A DNA stretch of 64,000 bases from Amnibacterium flavum (GTDB taxonomy: Bacteria; Actinomycetota; Actinomycetes; Actinomycetales; Microbacteriaceae), in contig NZ_QEOP01000001.1 in NCBI RefSeq assembly GCF_003097495.1, forward strand, positions 558,001 through 622,000, written 5' to 3'. Positions 12,701 to 21,100 of the stretch are shown here, piece after piece. Within the stretch, counting starts at the first letter, position 1, and each line of letters begins with the position of its first letter. The position numbers were made by a program, and so were the translations under genes. Below the pieces are notes generated by a model, which was given only the letters and a program-made list of their open reading frames with translations, was not told where the DNA came from and did not search any database.

Positions 12701-13344
12701 GTGCCGTACTGGGCCACGAACGTGTACCCGACGTCGGGACGGAACTGCGAGCGCGGGAGCACGAGCGTGGTCTGGCCGCTCGCGGCAGCAGCCACATTGC
12801 CGGTGAAGTCGGGCGAGTCGGTGCCGCGATCGGTGGCGTAGGCCGAGTAGTAGAAGACGGTGTTCGAGCCCGAACTGATCGCCGGGAAGGTGAGGGTCGC
12901 ACTGCCGTCGGGGTTCTCCACGGCGGTGGGGCTGAACGCGGCGACGTTCTGCACGACGGTCGCCGTGCCGTTGGCGGTCGTCGCCTTGAAGGTGTAGGCG
13001 CCCGAGCTGTTCAGCTGCATCGAGACCTTGCACATGGTCAGAGTGCCGCCCGGCGCGCAGGTCACCGTCGTGGTGGCGGCCCCACTGCTGGCGGGAGGCG
13101 TCGCGGTGACGGTCAGCGTGGTGAACCCGGCACTGTCGGTCACGGTCACGATCGCCGACTGCGGCCGACTGGTGTCGACCGAGATCGCCACGGTGCCCGC
13201 AGCCGCGGCCGGCATGGCCGGGAGCAGCGCTCCGAACAGGGCCATCACGACCGAGATCGCTCCCGTGATGAGAAGGCTGCGCGCGCGAGTGCGCTTCGGC
13301 TCGTGCGAGCTGGTGATGCGTGTGGTGTCAGAGACTTCCGACAT
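3706..13344 (-). CDS. giant secreted/membrane-anchored surface protein with FN3-like modules and Asp-rich TSP3-like repeats
   Basis: Likely cell-surface adhesin or matrix protein; the function is inferred from architecture only. It is 3212 aa from the ATG at 13344. Residues about 20-48 form a signal/transmembrane segment (SLLITGAISVVMALFGALLP, then AMPAAAA). Residues about 60-330 are a divergent N-terminal region. About 330-1550 hold some 12-13 FN3-like modules, each closing with variants of GLTNGTDYRVRxxxxNATGxSAW. About 1550-3070 are uninterrupted DxDGDGIPNxxDPD units that resemble thrombospondin type 3 calcium-binding repeats. A Gly/Ser-rich linker follows, then a C-terminal membrane segment (about 3178-3200) and the tail RRRRQSPANAY. 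There is no LPxTG motif before the last membrane segment. A longer in-frame extension upstream of 13344 runs through the leader hairpins and lacks signal-peptide character. A paralogue lies at 15162-21350. Confidence 0.88.
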   Translation of the reverse strand: MSEVSDTTRITSSHEPKRTRARSLLITGAISVVMALFGALLPAMPAAAAGTVAISVDTSRPQSAIVTVTDSAGFTTLTVTATPPASSGAATTTVTCAPGGTLTMCKVSMQLNSSGAYTFKATTANGTATVVQNVAAFSPTAVENPDGSATLTFPAISSGSNTVFYYSAYATDRGTDSPDFTGNVAAAASGQTTLVLPRSQFRPDVGYTFVAQYGTDVPGGRIYSGASVFGAIVPVYPAPENFYITLPNNNISLHMTIPANHPADMGFRIRYRVQGTSTWSSVDTTATSGFIGTVSGGSTYEFTVTTLNKVGGVSYEHGTTAIATASPFGPPNAPTLTNLAAGNRSLAVDASFPTAALAPSLAADAEWQIGTATTQGGAVTWASATPSVSGSRYTFTGLQAGKFYSVRARAKNEAGTSSWVPLTLTGQMTGSPADPSFTSITPQNGGLSVDLALPTSTGAEPTGVSWQIASLDSSSVQGAWTTVTPTSSAGRYLFSGLTNGTDYRLRASATNATGPSAWVESSLARPIAPPAAPVVATSVVPGDGTATLTYSSANTAAAPVVGALVWQYAVDGANPVWQTATTTPGSANSVVVSGLTNGTAYLFRATASNSVGSTTSATRGPATPIAAPLDPSLGDYQEGDSSLAIEFTLPSSSARPATAEWQIATVSGGVVGTYASATPTISGGIATFSGLTQGTAYRVRLKSTNSVGSSAWVESYNMALTGVPAAPVLGSTAFGDGWIEVGASFPSSSLRPSVASNGVWEYAVNDGSLDWMPAAVTQPSAGRYQLTGLTNGTGYVLRVKGVNANGPSAWSTTAVITPSNGPSALVFASLTPGDGTATAALETITAAVPHTLEWQRSSNGGASWSATTATGTGPYTLAGLTNGTDYRFRVRVTDATGTSAWTTSDDVRPVTVPGTPTAFMYQVDGGFRVSVTQTDSDASPTDHYEVQVRTEPDGGTAGPWVDVDSAWNGADFTLTSGIALGTQYRVQMRAVNATGASGWAQTSVQYAIGVPVVPSPSVTTVRSGGFDVTVPNTTSTARPVTSLSWGISTDNGATWTTPSPTYVSGVYRFSGLNNGTRYFLRVRANGPVGPSAWSSTFNTRPIGAPATPSLGTPATTSTGFSVTYTAPTSTAAPATTLSWEISSYENGAWGAWTVATPTTSLGAAYFTGTTPGTDYRVRLASSNTSGSSAWATSATVTAQGAPLPATLGTPVAKNAAIEVTAGFPTSAVRPSLAADAVWQVAENTSSPQWRTVTATETLGTFRIGGLTNGVDYLVRVTATNRFGSATPTVGTAARPIAAPADAAITGIAPGDGTLAITAAIPATTAAPVTGVEWEIAEIQYTASSAGASGASNTDVPSRRGLLAGGATTPEWWTSSTGSWQSVTPALVSGKWTITGLTNGATYAVRVRSTNSSGSSAWVRSQSAAPVAAPAVPTFEAAAGQDHSIVAALGSTSSAGQPVTGLEWQIADATGSSAGAWRAVTGTDIGTLQVGSGSSAATLPDAYRVSGLTNDAGYQIRVRAINAAGASDWAGWNGTLTPSSRATSVPADPNPPVVTGDEDNDGIPNDVDPDIDGDGLPNGVDPDVDGDGINNVFDDDVDADGEPNATDDDADGDLTPSASDPTPNGIGTLADIDGDGIPNEDDLDIDGDGVINAVDPDMDGDGIPNASDPDIDGDGTPNASDGTPNGLGSATDYDGDGIPNSIDPDVDGDGINNVFDDDVDGDGTPNTSDSDIDGDGLANDSDGTPNGVGTVGDIDGDGVPNGADSDIDGDGIPNIFDGDIDGDGIPNASDPDDDGDGQLDTVDSTPTGPGTLGDIDGDGIPNGIDSDVDGDGTPNGSDPDVDGDGIPNGSDPDVDGDGIPNGSDPDIDGDGIDNVWDTDADGDSLPNASDPDADGDGTPNGSDPTPNGIGTIGDIDGDGIPNEDDPDMDGDGINNAVDSDSNGNGIDDSLETFPAGPGTVGDLDGDGIPNDIDPDVDGDGIANVWDGDVDGDGTPNAIDSDIDGDGTPNGSDATPNGIGTAADIDGDGIPNASDADMDGDGIPNVFDGDIDGDGIPNATDPDDDNDGTPDDSDTTPSGPGSLGDVDADGIPNATDPDVDGDGVNNVWDGDVDGDGTPNASDPDADADGTANGTDSTPNGIGSIGDIDGDGIPNASDADMDGDGIPNVFDGDIDGDGIPNATDPDDDNDGTPDVTDTTPSGPGTSFDIDGDGIPNAIDPDVDGDGIANVFDPDVDGDGTPNGTDLDADDDGTPNTSDSTPNGIGTEGDIDGDGIPNASDPDMDGDGIPNVFDGDIDGDGIPNATDPDDDNDGTPDGSDATPSGPGSSNDIDADGIPNATDPDVDGDGINNVWDTDVDGDRIPNSSDPDADSDGILNGSDSTPNGIGTATDIDGDGIPNSSDPDMDGDGIPNVFDDDVDGDGIPNASDPDDDNDGTPDGSDSTPSGPGNAVDIDGDGVPNAIDPDVDGDGVNNVWDTDVDGDGTPNASDTDADGDGTPNGSDPTPVGIGTATDIDGDGIPNSSDPDMDGDGIPNVYDDDIDGDGIPNATDPDDDNDGTPDGSDTTPSGPGTVGDVDGDGIPNDIDPDVDGDGIANVWDGDVDGDGTPNGSDTDADADGTLNGSDSTPNGIGSIGDIDGDGIPDASDPDMDGDGINNVYDGDIDGDGIPNASDPDDDNDGTPDGSDTTPAGPGTSNDIDGDGIPNAIDPDVDGDGVNNVWDDDVDGDGTPNGSDTDADGDGTPNGSDPTPHGIGSASDIDGDGIPNDSDSDIDGDGRPNVFDDDIDGDGIPNGSDTDADGDGTPNASDPTPNGTGTSNDIDGDGIPNRIDDDVDGDGIPNGTDADVDGDGIPNGSDPDVDGDGIPNGSDPDVDGDGIDNVFDPDVDGDGTPNGSDPDADGDGTPNSSDTTPNGIGTIGDIDGDGIPNGSDPDVDGDGIDNVFDPDIDGDGIPNGTDPDADGDGTPNAGDTTPHGPGTAADIDGDGIPNESDPDIDGDGVNNAYDDDIDGDGIPNALDPDADGDGTPNLLDPTPNGIGSTTDSDGDGTSDDKDSDIDGDGIPNDQDPDMDGDGIPNGIDPTPAGGVGSGGSNGGSTGGGSTGNGGSGESGGNGAGSTGTGSGSGSGSADVATAAAAASAGASTTAATGTRSAASESGSSASGDGGTSESGSEPTATWSTPGMILTAGASLLALFLLLVAGAWWASARRRRQSPANAY
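4130..8692 (-). repeat. TSP3-like Asp-rich tandem repeat array (giant protein 1)
   Basis: About 4.56 kb encodes about 1520 residues of near-continuous 13-residue units around DGDGIPN (on the plus strand the recurrent core reads gccgtcgccgtcgatgtc). I estimate 110-120 units. Every few units a spacer of the type STPNGIGT or TTPSGPGT interrupts, giving a higher-order period. The DxDGDG pattern is the known calcium-binding loop of thrombospondin type 3 repeats. Confidence 0.92.
5035..7596 (-). repeat. 366-bp (122-codon) higher-order tandem repeat
   Basis: The DMDGDG-coding landmark (plus strand gccgtccatgtcgg) recurs at 5401, 5767, 6133, 6499, 6865 and 7231, each exactly 366 bp apart. A diverged copy begins at 5035. 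Each 122-residue unit runs DMDGDGIPNVFDGDIDGDG..., DPDDDNDGTPD, TTPSGPG, ...NNVWDGDVDGDG, STPNGIG. Confidence 0.9.
8700..12350 (-). repeat. FN3-like module array (giant protein 1)
   Basis: About twelve imperfect modules of 85-110 residues share the closing motif G-L-T-N-G-T-x-Y-x-(V/L/F)-R and then N-x-x-G-x-S-x-W, as in fibronectin type III domains. Modules differ enough at DNA level to look old, unlike the Asp-rich array next to them. Confidence 0.8.
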
Positions 13345-13688
13345 AGCTTTTTCTTTTCCCCCGGCTTCCGGGGGCGCACCGGATCGTTCCGCGAACGATC
13401 CCGGTGAAGCATGCCCCCCGTCATCGGAATCCCCCCGGACCCGACGAACAACCACATTCAATCCTGGCAAAATGCCGACAAAACAGCCCCCGAAGGGGGT
13501 CGGCTCTTGCCATACGAGCACGGTTGGCCGATATTGCGGCCCTGGGCGCCGTTCCGGCCCGCGGATCCCCCGCGCATTGGGGGCACCGACTGGGCGGAAC
13601 AGCCCGCGGTCGCTGGCAACCGGAAGCCCCGGGGCGCGGTCCCCCGTGGTTTACCTGCGCTTCACCCGCGGGGGTCTACCCTGACCGG
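13345..13688. promoter_or_regulatory. divergent intergenic region with structured leader of giant gene 1
   Basis: This 344-bp region lies between the giant gene (minus) and the MFS gene (plus). It contains no convincing gene. Next to the giant ATG are two hairpins: CCCCCGG-ctt-CCGGGGG (13358-13374), which includes the only G-rich Shine-Dalgarno-like run, and a 13-bp stem with one bulge (13377-13406; core GGATCGTTC-cgc-GAACGATCC). A GGGGGGCAT motif (13411-13419 on the minus strand) is shared with the leader of the second giant gene. GGCAAAATGCC (about 13466-13476) is a short palindrome. Confidence 0.6.
13677..13682 (+). promoter_or_regulatory. -10 element of leaderless MFS gene
   Basis: TACCCT ends exactly 6 nt before the ATG at 13689, so transcription should begin at the start codon. 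No good -35 is visible. Confidence 0.6.
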
Positions 13689-15059
13689 ATGACAGCAGCA
13701 GCGGGCAACGGAGCTCCCCCGTCCACATCGCCCGACACACCGGCGAGTTCGGCGAGCGTCTTCGCGACAGGGGGCACCGTTCCGCGGAGCAGGGTGTTCG
13801 CCTGGGCGCTCTGGGATTGGGCCACGCAGCCCTTCAACACGGTCATCAACACCTTCGTGTTCACGGCCCTGTACCTGCTCACCGAGGCCTTCACCTCTCC
13901 CGGGGTGACGGAGGACGATCTGTCGGCGCAACTCGGGCTCGCGGTCGGACTCGCGGGTGTCGTCGTGGCTCTGCTCGCACCGGTGCTGGGTCGTCGAACC
14001 GACGCGTTCGGCAACAGGAAGCGCTGGCTGTTCATCTGGACGATGCTCCTGGCCGCCGCAATGGCCGCGATGTTCTTCGTCGAGGCCTCTCCCTCCTTCT
14101 TCCTGCTCGGCGCCATCCTCGTCGCCGTCGCCGGGGTCTTCTCCGAGTTGGCGGCCGTCAACTACAACGCGATGATCGTGCAGGTGTCGACACCGAAGAC
14201 GCTCGGAAAGGTGAGCGGGCTCGGCTGGGGCTTCGGGTACATCGGCGGCATCGTCACGCTCGTCATCGTGATCGTCGCCCAGCTGTCCGGGTGGTTCGGC
14301 ATCCCCGACGAGAACGGTCTGCCGCTGCGCATCGTGGCCGTCATGTGCGCTGTCTGGACGGTCGTCTTCTCCATCCCCCTCTTCCTCTCGATCCCCGAGA
14401 TCCCGCCTGTCCCGGGGGCGATGCGCTCGTCCTTCCTCGGCAGCTACGTCGACCTGGCGCGCGATGTCGTGCGCATCTTCCGTCACGATCGTCCGCTGTT
14501 CTGGTTCCTGCTGGCGAGCGCGATCTATCGGGACGGGCTCGCCGCGGTGTTCGCGTTCGGCGGGGCGATCGCGAGCGTCACCTTCGGCTTCGGCTTCCTC
14601 GAGGTCGTCCTGTTCGGGGTGGCCGGCAACCTCGTCGCCGGATTCAGCACGATCCTCGCGGGGCGGCTGGACGACCGTTTCGGACCGCGGCTGGTCATCA
14701 TCGGCTCGATCATCGGTCTCGTCGCCGCCGGCCTCGGGGTGTTCCTGCTCCGCGACCTCGGCACGCTCCCGTTCTGGATCGGCGGACTCCTCCTCTGCCT
14801 GTTCGTCGGCCCCGCCCAGGCGGCGAGCCGTTCCTACCTCGCGCGCTCCACTCCCCCGGGTCACGAGGGCGAGCTCTTCGGCCTCTACGCCACCACGGGG
14901 CGGGCAGCCAGCTTCATCTCCCCGCTGGCGTTCGCCGGTTTCATCGCCCTGTTTGGGGCCCAGGCGTTCGGAATCCTCGGGATCGTGCTCGTCCTGGCGA
15001 TCGGCGGCGGTCTGATGTTCCTCATCAAGCCGGAGCGGGGCACAGCCGACCTCAGGTGA
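13689..15059 (+). CDS. MFS transporter, UMF1/Atg22-like family
   Basis: Predicted polytopic transporter of 456 aa with about 12 hydrophobic segments. The first conserved segment (RVFAWALWDWATQPFNTVINTF) matches the AWALYDWANSAF-type signature of the UMF1 branch of the major facilitator superfamily, which is related to yeast Atg22, a vacuolar amino acid exporter. The cytoplasmic loop LGRRTDAFGNRKRW is the usual MFS loop 2-3 motif. The substrate is unknown; amino acid or peptide efflux is an inference from the family. The start at 13689 fits the -10 spacing. It lies between the two giant surface-protein genes, on the opposite strand from both. Confidence 0.9.
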   Translation: MTAAAGNGAPPSTSPDTPASSASVFATGGTVPRSRVFAWALWDWATQPFNTVINTFVFTALYLLTEAFTSPGVTEDDLSAQLGLAVGLAGVVVALLAPVLGRRTDAFGNRKRWLFIWTMLLAAAMAAMFFVEASPSFFLLGAILVAVAGVFSELAAVNYNAMIVQVSTPKTLGKVSGLGWGFGYIGGIVTLVIVIVAQLSGWFGIPDENGLPLRIVAVMCAVWTVVFSIPLFLSIPEIPPVPGAMRSSFLGSYVDLARDVVRIFRHDRPLFWFLLASAIYRDGLAAVFAFGGAIASVTFGFGFLEVVLFGVAGNLVAGFSTILAGRLDDRFGPRLVIIGSIIGLVAAGLGVFLLRDLGTLPFWIGGLLLCLFVGPAQAASRSYLARSTPPGHEGELFGLYATTGRAASFISPLAFAGFIALFGAQAFGILGIVLVLAIGGGLMFLIKPERGTADLR

Positions 15060-15091
15060 CGGCGATCGCTCGAGGTGACGAGAGCCGGAGC

Positions 15092-15137
15092 AACGAGGAA
15101 GAGGGCCCGCGCACTGGCGCGGGCCCTCTTCCTCGTT
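15092..15137. terminator. bidirectional terminator between MFS gene and giant gene 2
   Basis: A perfect 21-bp stem, AACGAGGAAGAGGGCCCGCGC (15092-15112) with its complement (15117-15137), carries a 4-nt loop. It stops transcription from both converging genes. Confidence 0.93.
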
Positions 15138-15161
15138 CGTCTACCGGATCGTCGCCGACGG

Positions 15162-18100
15162 TCAGCTCTCCCGACGTCGGCGCCTGCGCGCCAGCAGGAA
15201 CCACGCCCCGGCCAGCAGCAGCAGCAGTGAGACGCCGCCGAGCACCAGTTGAGCGGTGAGGTCCGCCGGGGCATCGCTCACCGTCTCGGCCTCGGGCGAC
15301 GTCGCTGCATCCACGCTGGCCGTGCGGGTGGTGCCGCCCTTCGCCAGCAGGATGTTCTGCGTCGTGCCTTCCGCGGCCGGTGAGCCCGCTGCGAGCGATC
15401 CGGACCTCGTCGAGGTCTTCCCCTTCGCTCCCGTCGAGGTCGGGCTCGTGGTGGGCAGGGCGATATCCCGCTCCGGTCCGTTCGGGGTGGAGTCGGACCC
15501 GTTGGGGGTGCCGTCGCCGTCCATGTCCGGATCCTGGGCGTTGGGGATCCCGTCGCCGTCGATGTCGCCGTCCTCGTGGTTCGGGGTGCCGTCGCCGTCG
15601 ATGTCGCCATCGCGGTCGTTCGGGATGCCGTCGCCGTCGATGTCGTCGAGCGAGCCGATCCCGTTCGGAGTCGGGTCGAGAGCGTTCGGCGTTCCGTCGC
15701 CGTCGATGTCCGGGTCCGAACCGTTCGGGATGCCGTCGCCGTCCACGTCGGGATCGAAGACGTTGGCGATGCCGTCGCCGTCGATGTCGGGATCGGTGGC
15801 GTTGGGGATGCCGTCGCCGTCGATGTCCGGGTCCGAACCGTTCGGGATTCCGTCGCCGTCCACGTCGGGGTCGAGGCCGTTCGGGATTCCGTCGCCGTCC
15901 ACGTCCGGGTCCTGACCGTTCGGGATGCCGTCGCCGTCCACATCGGGGTCGGATCCGTTGGGGATGCCGTCGCCGTCGGTGTCCGTGACCGTGCCGGGAC
16001 CCGTGTCACCCGACCCGCTGCCGGGGCCGGCAGGAGTCGTGTCGGTCCCGTTGGGGATCCCGTCGCCGTCGATGTCGCCGTCGCTGGAGTTGTTGCGACC
16101 GTCGCCGTCCATATCGGTGTCGTCCCCGTTGGGGATGCCATCGCCGTCGAGGTCCTGCTCGGTGCCGATTCCGTTCGGAGTCGGGTCGCTGGCGTTCGGG
16201 ATTCCGTCGCCGTCGGCGTCCGGGTCGGAGGCGTTGGGGATCCCATCGCCGTCGACGTCGGGGTCGTAGACGTTGACGATGCCGTCGCCGTCCACGTCGG
16301 GGTCCGACCCGTTCGGGATGCCATCGCCGTCCACATCGGGGTCCGACCCGTTCGGGATGCCATCGCCGTCCACATCGGGATCCGACCCGTTCGGAATGCC
16401 GTCGCCGTCGATGTCATCGTCCTGACCGTTCGGGATTCCGTCGCCGTCGACGTCGGGATCCGAACCGTTCGGAATGCCATCGCCGTCCACATCGGGATCG
16501 GAGCCGTTCGGAATGCCATCGCCGTCCACATCGGGGTCGATCCCGTTCGGAATGCCGTCGCCATCGATGTCGTCGTCGATCTGGTCCGGGATTCCGTCGC
16601 CGTCGATGTCGCCGGGGCGACCCGGGCCGGTGCTGCCGGGCTGCGAGCCGGGGCCCGCAGGGGTCGGGTCGGTGGCGTTCGGGATGCCGTCGCCATCGAT
16701 GTCGGGGTCGAGCACGTTGACGATGCCGTCCCCGTCGATGTCCGGGTCCGACTCGTTCGGGATTCCGTCGCCGTCGATGTCGGTCAGCGTGCCGATGCCC
16801 AGGGGCGTGCTGTCGCTGCCGTTGGCGGTTCCGTCGCCGTCCGCGTCGGGATCGGTCCCGTTCGGGGTCCCGTCGCCGTCCACGTCGGGGTCGAACACGT
16901 TCGCGATGCCGTCGCCGTCCACATCCGGGTCGATGGCGTTCGGGATCCCGTCGCCGTCGATGTCGGTCAGGTTGCCGGGACCGGTGTCACCGGGCTGCGA
17001 GCCGGGGCCCGCAGGAGTCGGGTCGGTCGCGTTCGGGATGCCGTCGCCATCGATGTCCGGATCGAAGACGTTCGCGACACCGTCGCCGTCCATGTCCGGG
17101 TCCGACTCGTTCGGGATCCCGTCGCCATCGATATCGGTCAGCGTGCCGATGCCCAGGGGCGTCGGGTCCGACGCGTTCGGAACCCGGTCACCGTCGGCGT
17201 CGGAGTCGTTCCCGTTCAGGGTTCCGTCGCCGTCGACATCGGGATCGAACACGTTCGCGATGCCATCGCCGTCCACGTCGGGGTCGATCCCGTTCGGGAT
17301 CCCATCTCCGTCGAGGTCGTCGTTCCGACCGATGCCCGTGTCGCCGGGCTGCGAGCCGGGGCCGGCAGGGGTCGGGTCGGTGGCGTTCGGGATGCCGTCG
17401 CCATCGATGTCGGGGTCGAGCACGTTGACGATGCCGTCCCCGTCGATGTCCGGGTCCGACTCGTTCGGGATTCCGTCGCCGTCGATGTCGGTCAGCGTGC
17501 CGATGCCCAGGGGCGTGCTGTCGCTGCCGTTGGCGGTTCCGTCGCCGTCCGCGTCGGGATCGGTCCCGTTCGGGGTCCCGTCGCCGTCCACGTCGGGGTC
17601 GAACACGTTCGCGATGCCGTCGCCGTCCACATCCGGGTCGATGGCGTTCGGGATGCCGTCGCCGTCGATGTCGGTCAGGTTGCCGGGACCGGTGTCACCG
17701 GGCTGCGAGCCGGGGCCCGCAGGAGTCGGGTCGGTCGCGTTCGGGATGCCGTCGCCATCGATGTCCGGATCGAAGACGTTCGCGACACCGTCGCCGTCCA
17801 TGTCCGGGTCCGACTCGTTCGGGATCCCGTCGCCATCGATATCGGTCAGCGTGCCGATGCCCAGGGGCGTCGGGTCCGACGCGTTCGGAACCCGGTCACC
17901 GTCGGCGTCGGAGTCGTTCCCGTTCAGGGTTCCGTCGCCGTCGACATCGGGATCGAACACGTTCGCGATACCGTCGCCGTCGATGTCGGGGTCTGTCGCG
18001 TTCGGGATCCCGTCACCGTCGACATCGGGGTCGTCGATGTTGGGCACGCCGTCGTTGTCGGTGTCCGGAGCCGGAGTTCCGGGTGTCGGGTCCGGGGTCG

Positions 18101-21100
18101 GAACCTCGCCGGGCACGGAGGTGGCCGCAGGGGTCAGCGTCGTCGACCACGCGGTCCAGGGGCCTGCGCCGCGGACGTTGGCGGCACGGACGCGTACCTG
18201 GTAGTCGGTACCGTTCGCCAGGCCCGAGAGCCGGTACGCGTAGCCGACGGTCTCGGCCTGGGCTCCCGATCCGAGCTGCAGCGAATCAAGAGGGCTGACT
18301 GCGACGGTGCGCCACTGTCCGGCGGTGGGACCGGTGACCAGTGCCACCTGCCACTCGAGCGAGTCGACCGGGGCGGCGGGCGTCGCGTTGGGGACGAGGG
18401 CTGCCGAGATCGCCGAGTTCTGCGCACCGGCGGCGCGGAACACCGGGGCTGCCGGCGAGCCGAACGGGGTCGAGTTCGCCGAGACGCGGGGCTCGCTCGC
18501 ACCCGAGGTGTTCGAGACGGTGAGGCGCACCCGGTAGCTGGTTCCGTTGTCGAGCCCGTCGATGCGCCACTTGCCGTCGACCAGCGTCGCGGTGGTCGTC
18601 GTCCACGCGCCGAGCGACTGCGTCCACCCGTGAGGCGGGACGGCGACGCTGTCGGCGAGCACGGTGCCGGCAGACGGCGGCCCGACCGAGATCTCGTCGT
18701 CGCCGTCGTTCGCGGCGAATGTCATGGGAGCGACCTCCCAGGTGAGGGTGGTCGCGGGCGCTGCGGCGCTGTCCGGGATGGTGGCGTCGACGAGGAGCGC
18801 GCCGTCCTGAGCCGCGACGGAGTGGATGGTCGGGTCGGCGGGCGCTTCGATGGGCGTCACGTCGGTCGACACGGCGGGCGCACCGGCTCCCGTGGCGTTG
18901 ACCGCGGTCACGCGGATGCGGAGAGCGACGCCGTTGGTCAGCCCGGAGATCCGGTAGAGCGAGGGCGACACCTGGGTCGCCGTCACGGTGTGCCACACCG
19001 TCGGATCGGTGGTCGAGATCTCCCAGATCGCGTCGGCCGGGTCGCTGATCCGCGAGGCGGCGGTGTCGAACGCGGCCGAGATGGTGACGGAGCCGTCCTC
19101 GGGGGTCGGCGTGCCGAGCGTCGGGGCGGACGGAACCGCGAGGGGCGTGAAACGAGCGGTCGAGGCCCAGTTGCTGGCACCTGCGGCGTTCAGCGAGCGG
19201 CCCTCGATCGTGTAGACCTTGCCGTTCTCGAGGCCGGACGCGGTCACGGCGCCGTCGAGGAGTGTCGGAGTGTTGCCCGCGACGACGGTCGAGACCGTGC
19301 TCGAGGTCCACTCGAGCACGCGGAGCTCGGTCTGCGCGGCGGGCGACTCGGTCGTCGACGGCTGCGAGAAGGCCGCGGTCCCCGTTCCGTCGCCGATGCG
19401 GACGGCTCCGAACGAGGGAGTCGCCGGCGCGGCGACGGGTGCGACGGCGGCCGATTCAGCCGAGTAGGCGCTGGTGCCGACGTCGTTGACGCCGCGGATG
19501 CGCAGGAGATGGGGTGCACCGTTGACGCGGTTCCTGATCTCGAGCTTGCCGCTCACCACGACCGCGGTCACGGTGCTCCAGGTGTCTCCACCATCGGTCG
19601 AGGCCTGCACGACGGCCCGCGACAGGTCGCTCGGGCGGGCGTCGGTGGCTCCCAGGTCCACATCGGCGGTGAGGATGGTGTCGCCTGCGGTGACGCTGCG
19701 GATTGCGGGGACCGCCGGCACGTCGATGACGCGGACGGTCGCCGACTCGGTCCAGGCGCCGGCACCGGTGGCGTTCACGCTCCGCGTGCGGACGCGGTAG
19801 TCGTTCCCCGAGGTCAGGCCGGAGGAGAAGGTGAAGACCCCCGCCGCCTCGGCGGGTGTCGCGGCGACCCAGTCGCCCGCGGCGACGGCACCTCCGACGA
19901 CGCGGCCGAGCTGCCATTCGGTCGACACGACGGGCGCACCGACGGTAGCCGGGTAACCGGCGGCGACGGTGAACGAACGCACCTTCTGAACCGGTGTGCC
20001 CACGAGGGGACCCGCGGGAAGCGCGTAGGGCGTGAACGGGCCTGCCGAGGCTCCTTGAGTGCTTCCCGTGCCGTTCACCGCGCGGACTCGCACGGAGTAG
20101 GCCGTGCCGTTGGTGAGCCCACCCAGCGTGTACGGCGCGGATGTCGACGGGGTGCGGACGCTCCACGACGACGTTCCCGCCGGCGCGACCTCCCAGACGG
20201 CGCGCGCGGGGTCGCTCGGGGCCGCCGCGGACGACGGGAACGACGCGCTGACGACGAGGGCACCGTCGGCCGAGGCCGCACCGGTGACCGACGGAGCGTC
20301 GGGGACCCGCACCGGGGTGGCCTGAAGGGTCTCGGTCGGCAGTTCCTGGCTCGCCCCGTTCAGGGTGAAGACGCGGAACTCGTAGTTGGTGCCGTTGGTC
20401 AGGCCGTTGACCGTGTACGACGTGGCGGCGTTCACGGGAACGCTGCTCCAGTTCGCCGCTCCCACGGCGCGGTAGTCGACGCGGTAGGTGGGGCTCGGCG
20501 GCGGGTCGAGCGGGGTCGCCCAGCTCAGGTCGACGCGACCGTCGAACGGCGCGACGGCGAAGTTGCTCGGCGCACCGTACGAACGCGACACCTTGGGCTG
20601 CACCCAGTACTTCGCGGGGACCATGTTCGGCGCGGTCGGGCCGATGTTGGGCGAGATCGCGATCTCGTAGCGCAGGTGGGTGTCGTAGACGACGCCCGGC
20701 GTCATCTGGTCCGCCGGGATGGTGACGGTCGTGACCGACTTGCCGTTCTGGCCGGGGACGTAGCCGAACGGGCCGTTCCCGCTGCTGTCGGTCAGGCCGA
20801 AGATGGTGACGAAGTAGGTGTCGTTCTGGTTCGTGGTGTTCGGCGGCGGGAAGGTGGCCGTGAGGGAGCGGTCGGCGTTCTGGACGAAAGTGGGCCGCCA
20901 GTCGTCGACCGCGGTGGTCACCGGGGCGGACGGGGCGACGGAGCCGTCGAGGGATGCGACGGAGAAGGTCCAGGTCCCGCCCTTGGTCACGGGGACGAGC
21001 TGCTCCGTTCGGGTGGCGGTCTGCGAGATGTCGTCGTAGATCAGCGTCTCGTCGTCGGGGCCGCCCGTTGCGGTGATCCGCAGCTTGCCGCTCGTCGGCG

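Noticed and set aside
13404-13688. Extended N-terminus of the MFS transporter
   Set aside because: The in-frame extension is Pro/Arg/Gly-rich and runs through the divergent promoter region. The UMF1 N-terminus and the -10 spacing fit 13689.
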